Positions 18,257 to 27,761 of a stretch of DNA of 55,602 nt are shown here, piece after piece. Source of the DNA: Nesterenkonia sphaerica (GTDB taxonomy: Bacteria > Actinomycetota > Actinomycetes > Actinomycetales > Micrococcaceae); NCBI RefSeq assembly GCF_005771565.1, contig NZ_VAWA01000015.1:1-55602 (forward strand), in the 5' to 3' direction. Numbering within the stretch: position 1 is the stretch's first letter; each line of letters begins with the position of its first letter. Made by a program: the position numbers and the translations under genes. Under the pieces are notes generated by a model, which saw only the letters and a list, made by a program, of their open reading frames with translations, was not told where the DNA came from and searched no databases.

Positions 18257-19485
18257 TGGAGGATCCGGAGACGCCGTCGCTGCCATTGAAGTCCGAGCCG
18301 GAGGAAGGTGTGCCTGCAGTCATTGCCAGTCAACGCGGGCTGGCTCGCGCTGCTGATGCGCTGGCGGCCGGCCACGGACCCGTGGCTGTGGACGCCGAGC
18401 GGGCCTCCGGCTTCCGGTACGGTCAACGCGCCTTCCTCGTTCAGCTCAAGCGCGCGGGAGCGGGAATCTGGCTGGTGGATCCTGAGCCGTTTGACAACCT
18501 GGAGCCCCTGCAGCAGGCGCTTGAGGGCACTGAGTGGATACTTCACGCGGCCACGCAGGACCTGCCGTGTTTGGCTGCTCTGGGCATGCAGCCGCACCGG
18601 CTGTTCGACACCGAACTGGCCGCTCGGTTGGCAGGGCTGCCCCGGGTAGGGCTGGGAGCGGTGGTCGAACAGCTCCTTCAGGTGCGGCTGGCCAAGGAGC
18701 ACTCCGCCGCAGACTGGTCACGCAGGCCCCTGCCCAGTGAGTGGCTGCGCTACGCAGCCTTGGACGTGGACCTGCTCCTCCCGTTGCGTGAGAAGCTCGC
18801 TGCGCTGCTGGAGTCTCAGGGGAAGTCGGTGTGGGCAGAGCAGGAGTTCGAGCACCTGCGCACCTTCGAGCCGGTAACCGTGCCGAAATCTGAGCGTTGG
18901 CGCAAGACCTCTGGGCTCAGCAAGCTCAAGTCCCCCCGGAAGTTGGCCGTGCTGCGCGAGCTCTGGAATGAGCGGGAGTCGCTGGCGGAGAACCGAGACC
19001 TCGCCCCGACCCATCTGCTGCCTGACCGGGCATTGGTCGCTGCGGCCGACGCCCTTCCGCGGACTGTGCCGCAGCTGCTGGCGGTTCCCGGCTTTCAGGG
19101 GCGGGCGGCCAAGCGTGAGGCCCCCCGGTGGCTCCGTGCGATTCAGGCCGGCGCGCAGACGGAGGACCTGCCGGCCCCCCAGCGTTCCACCGGCGCCCCT
19201 CCCCCGCCCCGGACATGGAAGGACCGCAATCCGTTGGCTTTCCGCCAGTTCCGCACCGCCCGAGACCGTCTCGCCCGGCGCGCGGAACAGCTGCAGATGA
19301 TGCCGGAGTCGCTACTGGCTCCCGCGGTGCTGAAACAGATCTGCTGGACACCGCCGGAGGTGATCGATCCGGACACCGTCGCTGGCGCACTGGCTGAGCA
19401 CGGGGCTCGACCCTGGCAGGTCAACCAAGTTTCAGCGATCGTCACCGTCGCGATGCTCGAACCTGAGGACCTCAGCGAGGTGTAG
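18256..19485 (+). CDS. rnd: Ribonuclease D-like 3'-5' exoribonuclease with HRDC domain
   Basis: The 409-residue protein has an N-terminal DEDDy exonuclease domain: VAVDAERASG holds the first Asp/Glu pair, LHAATQDLPCL the second Asp, and YAALDVDLLLPL the Tyr/Asp of the last motif. A helical HRDC-type region follows (about residues 210-300), with a second helical repeat to the C-terminus. RNase D trims structured RNA 3' ends, including tRNA precursors. ATG 18256 is preceded by GGAGGAG, which lies in the end of the DUF3000 gene. Confidence 0.88.
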   Translation: MEDPETPSLPLKSEPEEGVPAVIASQRGLARAADALAAGHGPVAVDAERASGFRYGQRAFLVQLKRAGAGIWLVDPEPFDNLEPLQQALEGTEWILHAATQDLPCLAALGMQPHRLFDTELAARLAGLPRVGLGAVVEQLLQVRLAKEHSAADWSRRPLPSEWLRYAALDVDLLLPLREKLAALLESQGKSVWAEQEFEHLRTFEPVTVPKSERWRKTSGLSKLKSPRKLAVLRELWNERESLAENRDLAPTHLLPDRALVAAADALPRTVPQLLAVPGFQGRAAKREAPRWLRAIQAGAQTEDLPAPQRSTGAPPPPRTWKDRNPLAFRQFRTARDRLARRAEQLQMMPESLLAPAVLKQICWTPPEVIDPDTVAGALAEHGARPWQVNQVSAIVTVAMLEPEDLSEV

Positions 19486-19514
19486 GCCCCGATGGTCACC
19501 GGTATTACCGGCGG

Positions 19515-19537
19515 GTAGGATGTGATGCGGAACGCAT
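19515..19537 (+). promoter_or_regulatory. Possible -10 element and palindrome upstream of fadB-like gene
   Basis: A TAGGAT hexamer (about 19516-19521) resembles an actinobacterial -10 element. Immediately after it is the palindrome ATGCG-GAA-CGCAT (19525-19537), well placed for a repressor operator. This palindrome is different from the site shared by the thiolase and oxidase genes. No convincing -35 was found. Confidence 0.3.
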
Positions 19538-19565
19538 TCTTCCCGCACACCACAGGAGGCCACAG

Positions 19566-21686
19566 TTGCCCGCCGAGTTCTCACGCTACCGTCACCTGAC
19601 CGAAAACTTTCCTCAGGAATTGGTCACTCACGCCCGGGTTGAGGATCTTCCACTGCCAGGAGGATCCGGCACACTGGCCCTGCTCCGGATGGACAACGGG
19701 GACCAGAAGCGGCCCAACACGCTGGGACCCGGGTCACTGATCGCTCTCGGGGAAGCCGTCAGCGAGCAAGCCGATCGCGCCCGGTCCGGGGAAATCACCG
19801 CCCTGGCCATCACCGGAAAACCAGGGGTCTTTGCAGCCGGTGCGGACATTGTCTCCGCCCGGTCGCTGACCGAATCTCAGCACGGCATCGAGCTGGCAGA
19901 GCTGGGCCACACCGTGTTCAATCTGGTCGAAGATTTCCCAGCCCCGACATTTGCGTTCATCAACGGCTCCGCGCTCGGTGGCGGACTGGAAGTCGCCCTG
20001 CCTGCCGACTACCGGAGCATCTCAGCCTCCGCCAAGGCCATCGGGCTGCCCGAGGCCTTCCTGGGTCTGGTGCCGGGGTGGGGAGGCATTTATCGTCTCC
20101 CCCGGCTCATCGGCCCGGAGGCGGCAGCACAGGTCATCTTTGTCAATGCGCTGAACAACAACCAGACTCTCAACGGCCGCAAGGCCTATGAGTTTGGCAT
20201 CGCCGATGCCCTCTGGGACGAACCCACCTTCGAACAGTCTTCGGTGGAGTGGGCGTCCAGGATTCTCGCTGGCGACGACGCCGCCCTGACCGATGTGGCA
20301 CAGCGCCGGGCGCACAATTCCAGCGCGGAGGCGTGGGCGGCAGCTGTCCAGACTGCCGAGCAGACGGTGGCTGCGAAAACGGGTGACACTGCGCCCGGTC
20401 CGCTGCGCGCACTGGACATCTTCCGCCAGGTTCCGCACAGCTCACGTGAGCAGGACAGGGCCCGTGAAGTGGCAGCTCTCGGTGAGCTCCTGGTCAGTGA
20501 CGAGTTCAAGAACGTGGTCTACGGATTCATGGAACTGGTGCAGAAACGGGCCAAGAAACCTGCTGGTGTCCCGGCGGCCAGTCCCCGCCCGATCGGGCGC
20601 GTCGGCGTCGTCGGCGCGGGCCTGATGGCCTCTCAGCTGGCCCTGGTGTTTTCCCAGCAGCTGCGTGTGCCCGTGGTCATCAGCGACGTGAACCAGCAGC
20701 GCGTGGATCAGGCGCTGGCCTACATCGCCGAGCAGAACGCCAAACAGGTGAGGAAGGGGCGCCTGACCCAAGAACAGGCCGAAGCCCTGACCGGCCTGGT
20801 CAGCGGGTCTACGGATAAGTCGGCCTACGCAGAAGCGGATTTTGTCATCGAGGCGGTCTTCGAGGAGCTCGGAGTCAAGAAGCAGGTCTTCGCTGAGCTG
20901 GAGGGGATCGTGTCTCCAGAGACCATCCTGGCAACGAACACCTCCTCCTTGTCAGTCACAGAGATGGCCGCCGACCTGCAGCACCCAGAACGGGTGATCG
21001 GATTCCACTTCTTCAACCCGGTCCAGGTCATGCCTCTGGTGGAGATCGCCCGCACCGCTCGCAGCGCTGATGAGCCGATCGCCACAGCGTTCGACCTCGC
21101 AGCTTCGCTACGAAAGACTCCGGTGCTGACCAAGGACAGCACCGCGTTCGTGGTCAACCGGCTGCTGCTGAGACTGATGGGCCAGGTGCAGCAGGCCTTC
21201 GACCAAGGCACCGACGCCCGCACCGCGGACCAGGCGCTGAAGCCCCTGGGGCTGCCCATGACGCCCTTCGAGCTGCTGGCCATGGTGGGCCTCCCGGTGG
21301 CACAGCACGTCACCGAGTCGCTCCACGCCGCCTTCGGCGAGAGGTTCTATGTCTCCAAGAATCTGCAGACGCTGATCGACCACGGAGTCACCGAAATCTG
21401 GAGCCAGGACGCCGCTGGTGAGCACTACATCAAGGACTGCACCCTGCAGCTGATGGACTTCGGCGACTCGGCGCAGTCCTCCGAGGAGGTGCTGAACACG
21501 GTGCTGGAGGCCTTGGCCGAGGAGATCGGACTGATGCTGCAGGAGCAGGTGGTGGCCTCGGTCAAGGATATTGACCTGTGCATGCTCCTGGGTGCCGGCT
21601 GGCCTTTCCACCGCGGCGGGATCACTCCGTACCTCGACCAGCAGGGCATCAGCCAGCGAGTCCACGGCGCACCTTTCCACCACTGA
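19566..21686 (+). CDS. fadB: Bifunctional enoyl-CoA hydratase / 3-hydroxyacyl-CoA dehydrogenase (FadB/FadJ type)
   Basis: It carries out the second and third steps of fatty-acid beta-oxidation. The 706-residue protein has an N-terminal crotonase domain (AAGADIVSARS oxyanion region, GSALGGGLEVALPADYR) and, from about residue 345, the NAD-binding motif VGVVGAGLMASQ, where the usual MG is MA. The dehydrogenase histidine is in IGFHFFNPVQVMPLVE, and two C-terminal dehydrogenase domains follow. The start is TTG at 19566, supported by AGGAGG six to eleven bases upstream. No thiolase is adjacent; a thiolase operon lies 5 kb away. Confidence 0.92.
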   Translation: MPAEFSRYRHLTENFPQELVTHARVEDLPLPGGSGTLALLRMDNGDQKRPNTLGPGSLIALGEAVSEQADRARSGEITALAITGKPGVFAAGADIVSARSLTESQHGIELAELGHTVFNLVEDFPAPTFAFINGSALGGGLEVALPADYRSISASAKAIGLPEAFLGLVPGWGGIYRLPRLIGPEAAAQVIFVNALNNNQTLNGRKAYEFGIADALWDEPTFEQSSVEWASRILAGDDAALTDVAQRRAHNSSAEAWAAAVQTAEQTVAAKTGDTAPGPLRALDIFRQVPHSSREQDRAREVAALGELLVSDEFKNVVYGFMELVQKRAKKPAGVPAASPRPIGRVGVVGAGLMASQLALVFSQQLRVPVVISDVNQQRVDQALAYIAEQNAKQVRKGRLTQEQAEALTGLVSGSTDKSAYAEADFVIEAVFEELGVKKQVFAELEGIVSPETILATNTSSLSVTEMAADLQHPERVIGFHFFNPVQVMPLVEIARTARSADEPIATAFDLAASLRKTPVLTKDSTAFVVNRLLLRLMGQVQQAFDQGTDARTADQALKPLGLPMTPFELLAMVGLPVAQHVTESLHAAFGERFYVSKNLQTLIDHGVTEIWSQDAAGEHYIKDCTLQLMDFGDSAQSSEEVLNTVLEALAEEIGLMLQEQVVASVKDIDLCMLLGAGWPFHRGGITPYLDQQGISQRVHGAPFHH

Positions 21687-21713
21687 GCGGGCGGCCTTCC
21701 GCCGCTGCGCTCA
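21684..21713 (+). terminator. Terminator hairpin after fadB-like gene
   Basis: An imperfect stem-loop starts at the stop codon: TGAGCG pairs with CGCTCA and GGCGG with CCGCC around a CCTT loop, with a small bulge. It lies just after the gene and before dxs, which is convergent. The remaining 240 nt up to dxs hold no gene I can support. Confidence 0.5.
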
Positions 21714-21956
21714 GTGTATTGGCCTGACAGGTTGGTCCATCTGGTGGCGGGAGGCTGGTGCAGCAGCGGGCATCACCCCTTCCCTTGGTCAGGGTGCGAT
21801 GACATCGCTCCATCTCACCATCAGCGACGGATCTCAGATCCGACGCTCTCAGGCACGAGGGAGGGGTGGAGAACGCACGGAATTGACAGTGGTTGGCGTG
21901 TCAGTGTTCAGATGCACGGATCACACTGAGTCAACCCACGTCTCCGATGGATACAG

Positions 21957-23954
21957 CTAGGGCTGCGCGCGGAAGGCCGGGATCTCCCCAGTGGGCAGAT
22001 CCTCACCGGGAAGGCGCCGGGCAAACGGGACTTTGGTGCCGAGCACCTGAGCCACGGTGTCATGGGCGATCTGCGCGGACGTCAGTCCCACCCGCTCCAA
22101 CACTTGTCCTCGGGATCCGTGGCCGAGGAACTCCACCGGAAGTCCGACCTCATTCAGGGCTGTGTCGACCCCGGCTTCACGCATCTCCTGCCGGATGCGG
22201 GAGCCCACCCCGCCGGCTTTCACACCGTCTTCGATGCAGACCACGATGCGGTGACGAGCCGCCAGCGCCACCACGGACTCCGGCACCGGGAGCACCCACC
22301 GCGGATCCACCACCGTGGCAGTGATCCCTTGATCTTCCAAGCGCCGGGCCACATCGAGGGAGAGTTCCCCCATCGCACCCACGGAGACCAGCATGACGTC
22401 ATTGGTGTAGGAACCATCGTCATCCTTCGCGCTGCTGGTATAGAGCACATCTACGTGGTCCCGCAACCGCTCCACTGCTTCGAGCTCATCATTGACGGTG
22501 CCTTTGGAGAAACGGACCACAGTGGGAGCATCTTCCACCGCGACGGCCTCGCGAAGCTCCTCACGCAATCGTGTTGAGTCCCGGGGTGCTGCGATGCGCA
22601 GGCCGGGCACAATCTGCAGCAGTGACAGATCCCACATTCCATGGTGGCTGGGACCGTCGGGACCGGTGACGCCGGCGCGGTCGAGGACGAACGTGACCCC
22701 TGCATTGTGCAGCGCCACGTCCATCAGCACCTGGTCGAAGGCCCGATTGAGGAACGTCGCGTAAAGGGCCACCACGGGGTGCAGGCCGCCATAGGCCAGT
22801 CCGGCTGCCGAGGCGACCGCATGCTGCTCGGCAATGCCGACATCAATCACTCGATCGGGGTGCCGTGCCGCCAGGGTGCGCAGCCCCACCGGGGTGAGCA
22901 TCGCCCCGGTCAGGGCCACAATGTCCTGGCGCTCATCGGCGATCGCGGCGATCTCCTCTTCGAACACCGAGGTCCAGGAGCGTGCTGATCCGCGGGCGAC
23001 CGGGTCCCCTGTCTCAGGGTCGATGACACCCACAGCGTGGAACTGGTCAGCTTCGTCGGCACGGGCCGGCGCGTAGCCACGACCTTTTTCGGTGAGGGCA
23101 TGCACGATCACGGGTCCTTCATACTTGCGGGCATCCGCCAGAGCCTCCTCCAGGGCTGACTGGTCGTGCCCGTCCACCGGACCGATATATTTCATGCCGA
23201 GGTCCTCAAAGAGCCCCTGGGGAGCCCAGAAGTCCTTTGCGCCCTTCTTGGCGGCATGCAGGCTCCGGTAGACCATCTGGCTCATCGGACCACCGCTGAC
23301 GAGTCGGCGTTTGGTCCCGTCCATCACAGACTCATACACCGGGTGGGTGCGGACCTTGTCCAGGAAGCCGCGCCGGAGTGTCGAGAGCTGATTGGCGATT
23401 CCGCCCACGGTGGGCGCGTAGGACCGGCCGTTGTCATTGACCACAATCACCACCCGGCGGTCCTTGTCTGCGGCAATGTTGTTCAGCGCTTCCCACGCCA
23501 TCCCGCCGGTGAGGGCGCCGTCCCCAATGACCGGGACCACATACCGGTCACCCTCGCCTGCCAGCGCACGGGCCCGGGAGATCCCATCCGCCCACGCCAG
23601 GGAGCTGGAGGCGTGAGAAGACTCAACGATGTCGTGGACGGACTCGCGCCTGTCGGGATAGCCGGCCAGGCCGCCCTCCTGCCGCAGTGTAGAGAAGTCC
23701 TGCCGCCCGGTGAGCAGTTTGTGAACATAGGACTGGTGCCCGGTGTCGAAGATCACCGAGTCCCGGGGAGAGTCAAAGCTGCGGTGAATCGCCAGGGTGA
23801 GCTCAACGACGCCGAGGTTCGGCCCCAGGTGCCCTCCGGTGGCGGAGACATGGGTGATAAGAAACTGCCGAATCTCCTCGGCCAGTCGTTCCATCTGCTC
23901 AGGACTGAGCTTGGACAGCTCCTGGGGTGAGCGGATCGTAGGAAGAATGCTCAT
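21957..23954 (-). CDS. dxs: 1-deoxy-D-xylulose-5-phosphate synthase
   Basis: This TPP enzyme condenses pyruvate and glyceraldehyde 3-phosphate, the first step of the MEP isoprenoid pathway. The 665-residue protein has [14 protein letters not shown] (40-53), the TPP/Mg motif GDGALTGGM (144-152) ending in NN, the catalytic Glu in [15 protein letters not shown], and the C-terminal transketolase domain. ATG 23954 gives the usual family N-terminus; the long in-frame extension upstream is antisense-like sequence inside the MaoC gene. The gene lies 35 nt after the MaoC stop on the same strand, so read-through from the fatty-acid operon is possible. Confidence 0.95.
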   Translation of the reverse strand: MSILPTIRSPQELSKLSPEQMERLAEEIRQFLITHVSATGGHLGPNLGVVELTLAIHRSFDSPRDSVIFDTGHQSYVHKLLTGRQDFSTLRQEGGLAGYPDRRESVHDIVESSHASSSLAWADGISRARALAGEGDRYVVPVIGDGALTGGMAWEALNNIAADKDRRVVIVVNDNGRSYAPTVGGIANQLSTLRRGFLDKVRTHPVYESVMDGTKRRLVSGGPMSQMVYRSLHAAKKGAKDFWAPQGLFEDLGMKYIGPVDGHDQSALEEALADARKYEGPVIVHALTEKGRGYAPARADEADQFHAVGVIDPETGDPVARGSARSWTSVFEEEIAAIADERQDIVALTGAMLTPVGLRTLAARHPDRVIDVGIAEQHAVASAAGLAYGGLHPVVALYATFLNRAFDQVLMDVALHNAGVTFVLDRAGVTGPDGPSHHGMWDLSLLQIVPGLRIAAPRDSTRLREELREAVAVEDAPTVVRFSKGTVNDELEAVERLRDHVDVLYTSSAKDDDGSYTNDVMLVSVGAMGELSLDVARRLEDQGITATVVDPRWVLPVPESVVALAARHRIVVCIEDGVKAGGVGSRIRQEMREAGVDTALNEVGLPVEFLGHGSRGQVLERVGLTSAQIAHDTVAQVLGTKVPFARRLPGEDLPTGEIPAFRAQP

Positions 23955-23989
23955 TTGATTCAGTCTACCGAGTCCCCGGCACCACGCGG

Positions 23990-24907
23990 CTACGGGATGT
24001 TCAGTTCGCCGGTGAAGTGTCTGCGCCCAGTCCGGGGATTCCACCCCACAAAGTGCTGTGTCTTGTTCACCCCCGGTGCCGCGCAGAAGGCGACTTTGCC
24101 CGGCAGAGTCACCGGCGCCTCGAAACTGATGCTCCAGCGGTGTCCGGCACCCTCCGGTTCCCGTCCTTCGAGCATGCGGGCGGCCAGGTACATGCCGTGC
24201 ACGATGGCGCCCTTCTGGCCGAGCGCCTTCCCGGCCAGCCCGCTCAAGTGCAAGGGGTTGAAGTCTCCGGAGATGGACGCATACCTCCGGCCGACGTCCG
24301 CACCGAGAGTCCACAGCCCTGTCTTCTGGGGCGGTGTGAACTCCTCCCGGGGCCCGGAGGTGGACTCGGTCTTCGCGTACAGATAGGTGCCCAGTCCCAG
24401 GTAACAGGACGTCGAGGTGTACAGCAGATCCGCGCTCCCGGTCTGCTGAATATCAATGCCAGCGGGGTACATCTCCAGGACGAGGTCCACCTGTGTCCCT
24501 CTCCGGTGCGGGGCAAAGTTTTCGACCCGAGCCAATATTTGTACCGGGGTGCGCGCCGGCACTGGGTGGTGGTGTGTCACCTGGTTCGACAGGTGAACCA
24601 TCCCGACCAGGGGCAGCGGGAAGTCGGACCGAGACAACAGCGCCATCTGCACCGGGAACCCCGCGATGTGCAACAGGACAGAGGGCAGCGCCTGCCGGTG
24701 TGTGCCGTCGAAAGGCTCTCCCTCGAGCAGCAATCGATACTGCTCCGCCTGTTCCTCGGTGATGCCGGGGTGCTCGGTGAGCAGTGGCCGGTCCGGCAGC
24801 GCTTTGAGGCTGCCGCCTGAGGACAGGCGTGACCTCACGGCGTTCAGCGCCGCCTTCCGGTAGAGACGTCCCAGCTTCGGCAGCGGTATGGGGATTGGGT
24901 CATTCAT
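23990..24907 (-). CDS. MaoC-family hydratase (HtdX-like)
   Basis: The 305-residue protein has a C-terminal MaoC hot-dog domain with the hydratase motif [15 protein letters not shown] and, further on, [13 protein letters not shown]. The Asp/His pair of this motif is catalytic in (R)-specific enoyl-CoA hydratases. The N-terminal half looks like a second, degenerate hot-dog fold ([19 protein letters not shown]), so the protein is a double hot-dog like mycobacterial HtdX. It is the third gene behind thiolase and fabG4, with a 6-nt gap to fabG4. Its product would hydrate enoyl thioesters to the R-hydroxyacyl form. Confidence 0.87.
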   Translation of the reverse strand: MNDPIPIPLPKLGRLYRKAALNAVRSRLSSGGSLKALPDRPLLTEHPGITEEQAEQYRLLLEGEPFDGTHRQALPSVLLHIAGFPVQMALLSRSDFPLPLVGMVHLSNQVTHHHPVPARTPVQILARVENFAPHRRGTQVDLVLEMYPAGIDIQQTGSADLLYTSTSCYLGLGTYLYAKTESTSGPREEFTPPQKTGLWTLGADVGRRYASISGDFNPLHLSGLAGKALGQKGAIVHGMYLAARMLEGREPEGAGHRWSISFEAPVTLPGKVAFCAAPGVNKTQHFVGWNPRTGRRHFTGELNIP

Positions 24908-24913
24908 GAAATC

Positions 24914-26272
24914 TCACGCTCCCACCAGGTTCTGACCGCAGACCCGCAGCGTCATTCCGGACGTACCGGCCGCCGCCGGAGAGGCCAGGTAGGCCACAGT
25001 CTCAGCGACGTCCTCGGGTCGGCCTCCCTGACTCAGTGAATTCAGCCGCCGCGCGACCTCTCGGGTGGCGAAGGGCATCTTCGCGGTCATCTCGGTCTCG
25101 ATGAAACCGGGAGCGACGGCGTTGATGGTCCCGTGCCGAGCCTGAAGCTCCGCGGAGGAGGCCGCGACCATTCCGATCACACCGGCCTTGGAGGCCGCAT
25201 AGTTCGACTGACCGCGGTTTCCCGCGATCCCAGATGTTGAGGCCAGGGAGACGATACGCGGTCCCACCCTTCCCTCGGGGCGGCTGAACAGTTCGGAGTC
25301 CAGCAATGCGCGATTCATCCGCAGCTGCGACTCAATATTGACCGCGATGACGGAGTCCCAGCGGGCGGCATCCATATTGGCCAGGAGCTTGTCGCGGGTA
25401 ATGCCAGCATTGTGCACCACAATGTCCAACCGGCCGTAGTACTGCTGCGCATGCTGGAGAATTCGCTCCCCCGCGTCGTCGCGAGTGATGTCCAATTGCA
25501 GCGCGGTGCCGCCGACCTCGTTGGTGACCTCGGCCAGCTGTTCGCCTGCTGCCGGCACGTCCACTAAGATCACCTGGGCCCCATCACGGTGCAGTGTCCG
25601 GGCGATTGCCGCCCCGATCCCGCGGGCGGCACCGGTGACCACCGCTGTCTGGCCCTGCAATGGAGCCTCCCAGTCAGTCGGCAGCATGCCGTGGTCAGAG
25701 CCGACGGTGATGAACTGTCCGGAGACGAACGCGGAGCGTCCTGAGAGTAGGAACCGCAACGCCCCGGCCGCTGACGGTGCTGCCACGTCCACACCAGCAT
25801 CCAGCATCACCCCGTTGGCGGTGCCGCCGGCCCGCATTTCGTGGGCCAGCGAGCGAGTCAGACCCTCCACGCCCTTACGGGCGGCCCGCTCCGCCGGGAG
25901 CTGACTCTGCGCGGGATCGCGAAAGACAGTGACGACCCGGGCGCAGGATTTCAGCTGCTTCAGCAACCCCCCGACTGCCAGGACTGTCTCACTGAGGTCC
26001 GCTGGGGTGGAGACTGCGTCGAACATGGCGACCACTGCGGCGACCTGCTCCTTGGGACCGACGTGCCGGCGCACGTCGAGCCCCCAACTCAGCAGGTGAC
26101 GAGCCAGGGCATCGGAGGCTTCGGTGGAGCCGATCAGCACCACCGGGCCGTGTATCAGCGGGGCCCCGGGCCGGTAACGGCGCAGCTTTGCTGGCTGCGG
26201 AAGTCCGAGCGCCTTGGTTAGCTTCTTCCCCACGCCGGTAGTGGCGAATTCGGTGTAGGTGTCCTGAGCCAT
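24914..26272 (-). CDS. fabG4: High-molecular-weight 3-oxoacyl reductase, FabG4 type
   Basis: The 452-residue protein has an N-terminal flavodoxin-like/SDR-like domain of about 200 residues without an intact catalytic set (GSTEASDALARHLLSWG), then a canonical short-chain reductase domain. The latter has TGAARGIGAAIA for nucleotide binding, NAG in VVHNAGITRDKL, and the catalytic Ser and YxxxK in SLASTSGIAGNRGQSNYAASK. This two-domain layout matches mycobacterial FabG4, an NADH-dependent 3-ketoacyl-CoA reductase. ATG 26272 is 7 nt after the thiolase stop. The longer in-frame extension into the thiolase gene is rejected. Confidence 0.9.
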   Translation of the reverse strand: MAQDTYTEFATTGVGKKLTKALGLPQPAKLRRYRPGAPLIHGPVVLIGSTEASDALARHLLSWGLDVRRHVGPKEQVAAVVAMFDAVSTPADLSETVLAVGGLLKQLKSCARVVTVFRDPAQSQLPAERAARKGVEGLTRSLAHEMRAGGTANGVMLDAGVDVAAPSAAGALRFLLSGRSAFVSGQFITVGSDHGMLPTDWEAPLQGQTAVVTGAARGIGAAIARTLHRDGAQVILVDVPAAGEQLAEVTNEVGGTALQLDITRDDAGERILQHAQQYYGRLDIVVHNAGITRDKLLANMDAARWDSVIAVNIESQLRMNRALLDSELFSRPEGRVGPRIVSLASTSGIAGNRGQSNYAASKAGVIGMVAASSAELQARHGTINAVAPGFIETEMTAKMPFATREVARRLNSLSQGGRPEDVAETVAYLASPAAAGTSGMTLRVCGQNLVGA

Positions 26273-26279
26273 GGGAAGC

Positions 26280-27569
26280 TCACCGTCCTTCGATGATTGC
26301 AGTGATGCCCTGGCCCCCGGCCGCGCAAACCGAGATGAAACCCAGTTTTCCCGGTTTCCCGTGCAGCAGCTTCGCCAGCGTGGCCACGATTCGACCGCCG
26401 GTCGCGGCAAAAGGATGGCCGGCGGCAAGTGACGACCCATTGACGTTGAGCCTGCTGCGGTCAATGCTGCCCAGCGGTCGGTCCAGTCCCAGTGTCGTCC
26501 GGCAGAAGTCCTCGGACTCCCACGCCTTCATCTGAGCCAGCACCGTGGAGGCAAACGCCTCGTGGATCTCAAAGTACTCAAAGTCCTCGAACGTGAGCCC
26601 ATTGCGCTGGAGCATACGAGCTGCGGCATAGGTGGGGGCCATCAGGAGGCCCTCGGCGCCATCGACGAAGTCGACTGCACTGTGCTCATAGTCCACAAAA
26701 TTGGCCAGCTTGGGCAGGTCGTGGGCATCGGCCCACTCCTCTGACCCCAGCAGCACCGCTGAGGCTCCATCTGTCAGCGGGGTGGAGTTGGCTGCGGTCA
26801 TCGTGGCGTTGGCCCCCAGGTCCTTGCCGAACACCGGGGACAGTTTGGTGAGCTTCTCGAGGCTGGAGTCAGCCCGCATATTGTTATCGGCGCTGAGCCC
26901 GTTGAAGGGCGAGATGAGGTCGTCGAAGAACCCGTCCTGGTACGCCGCGGCCAGGTTCCGGTGTGAAGCGACGGCCAGTTCGTCCTGTTCCTGGCGCGTG
27001 ATTCCCCATTTGTCTGCAGTAATGGCCATATGCTCCCCCATGGACAGCCCGGTCCGCGGCTCCCCTGTGCCGGGGGCTCGGGGAGCTAGGTGCCCGGGCC
27101 GGATCTTCGCCAGTGCCCTCAGCCGCTGCCCGGTGCTCTTGGCTCGCGTGGCCTCCATCAGGATGGCGCGCAGGGCATCACTGACCACGATAGGAGCATC
27201 AGAGATGGAGTCGACTCCCCCGCCGATCGCCGAATCGACCTGACCCAGCTTGATCTTATTGGCCAGCGAGCCAATGGCTTCGGTGCCGGTGGCGCAGGCC
27301 ATCTGCACGTCATAGGCCGGTGTCCGGGGATCCAGGGGGGTGCCGAGCGCTGATTCGCGGACCAGGTTGAAGTTCTTCGAGTGCTTCAGCACGGCACCTG
27401 CCGCCACTGCTCCGAGCTGTTCGCCCTGCAGGCCGAAGCGAGCCACCAGACCTTTGAGTGCGGAGGTCAGCATGTCTTGGTTCGAGGCATTCGCATAGGC
27501 GCCGTGGGCACGAGCGAAGGGGATGCGATTACCACCGATGATGACGGCGTCGCGCGGTGTTGCTGCCAT
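26280..27569 (-). CDS. fadA2: Acetyl-CoA C-acyltransferase (thiolase), FadA2-like
   Basis: The 429-residue thiolase cleaves 3-ketoacyl-CoA or runs the condensation in reverse. The nucleophilic Cys is in QMACATGTEAIGS, the His in FEIHEAFAS, the second conserved His in GSSLAAGHPFAATGGR and the C-terminal Cys in VCAAGGQG. ATG 27569 is chosen over a TTG 24 nt upstream because CAGGAG sits 8 nt before it. It is the first gene of thiolase-fabG4-MaoC. A palindromic site at 27596-27614, 27 nt upstream of the start, also occurs before the acyl-CoA oxidase gene. Confidence 0.92.
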   Translation of the reverse strand: MAATPRDAVIIGGNRIPFARAHGAYANASNQDMLTSALKGLVARFGLQGEQLGAVAAGAVLKHSKNFNLVRESALGTPLDPRTPAYDVQMACATGTEAIGSLANKIKLGQVDSAIGGGVDSISDAPIVVSDALRAILMEATRAKSTGQRLRALAKIRPGHLAPRAPGTGEPRTGLSMGEHMAITADKWGITRQEQDELAVASHRNLAAAYQDGFFDDLISPFNGLSADNNMRADSSLEKLTKLSPVFGKDLGANATMTAANSTPLTDGASAVLLGSEEWADAHDLPKLANFVDYEHSAVDFVDGAEGLLMAPTYAAARMLQRNGLTFEDFEYFEIHEAFASTVLAQMKAWESEDFCRTTLGLDRPLGSIDRSRLNVNGSSLAAGHPFAATGGRIVATLAKLLHGKPGKLGFISVCAAGGQGITAIIEGR

Positions 27570-27595
27570 GGTCTGCTCCTGAGGGATCGCCAATA

Positions 27596-27614
27596 TTACT
27601 CGTCAGTATCTTAG
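27596..27614. promoter_or_regulatory. Putative operator of the thiolase operon, shared with the acyl-CoA oxidase gene
   Basis: On the plus strand it reads TTACTCGTCAGTATCTTAG; the core TACT-CGTC-AGTA is a dyad. Sixteen of 19 positions match the site at 29465-29483. It lies just upstream of the thiolase start, overlapping where the promoter should be. The regulator is not in the window; a TetR-family fatty-acid repressor is the most likely type, by inference. Confidence 0.6.
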
Positions 27615-27761
27615 TGTACCTGCAACCCCATTCCAACCCTTGACCTTCGGGACCAGCACCTCTCGATGCCCCGGCGATATGGAGCCGATTCCCCTGGTGT
27701 CAGTGGGGCAGGACGAGCGCATTGTCGCGGCTACGAACGTGGCTGGGTTCGCAGGGGGTGC

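Noticed and set aside
23955-24314. N-terminal extension of dxs into the MaoC gene
   Set aside because: The extra residues do not resemble Dxs, while ATG 23954 gives the standard N-terminus.
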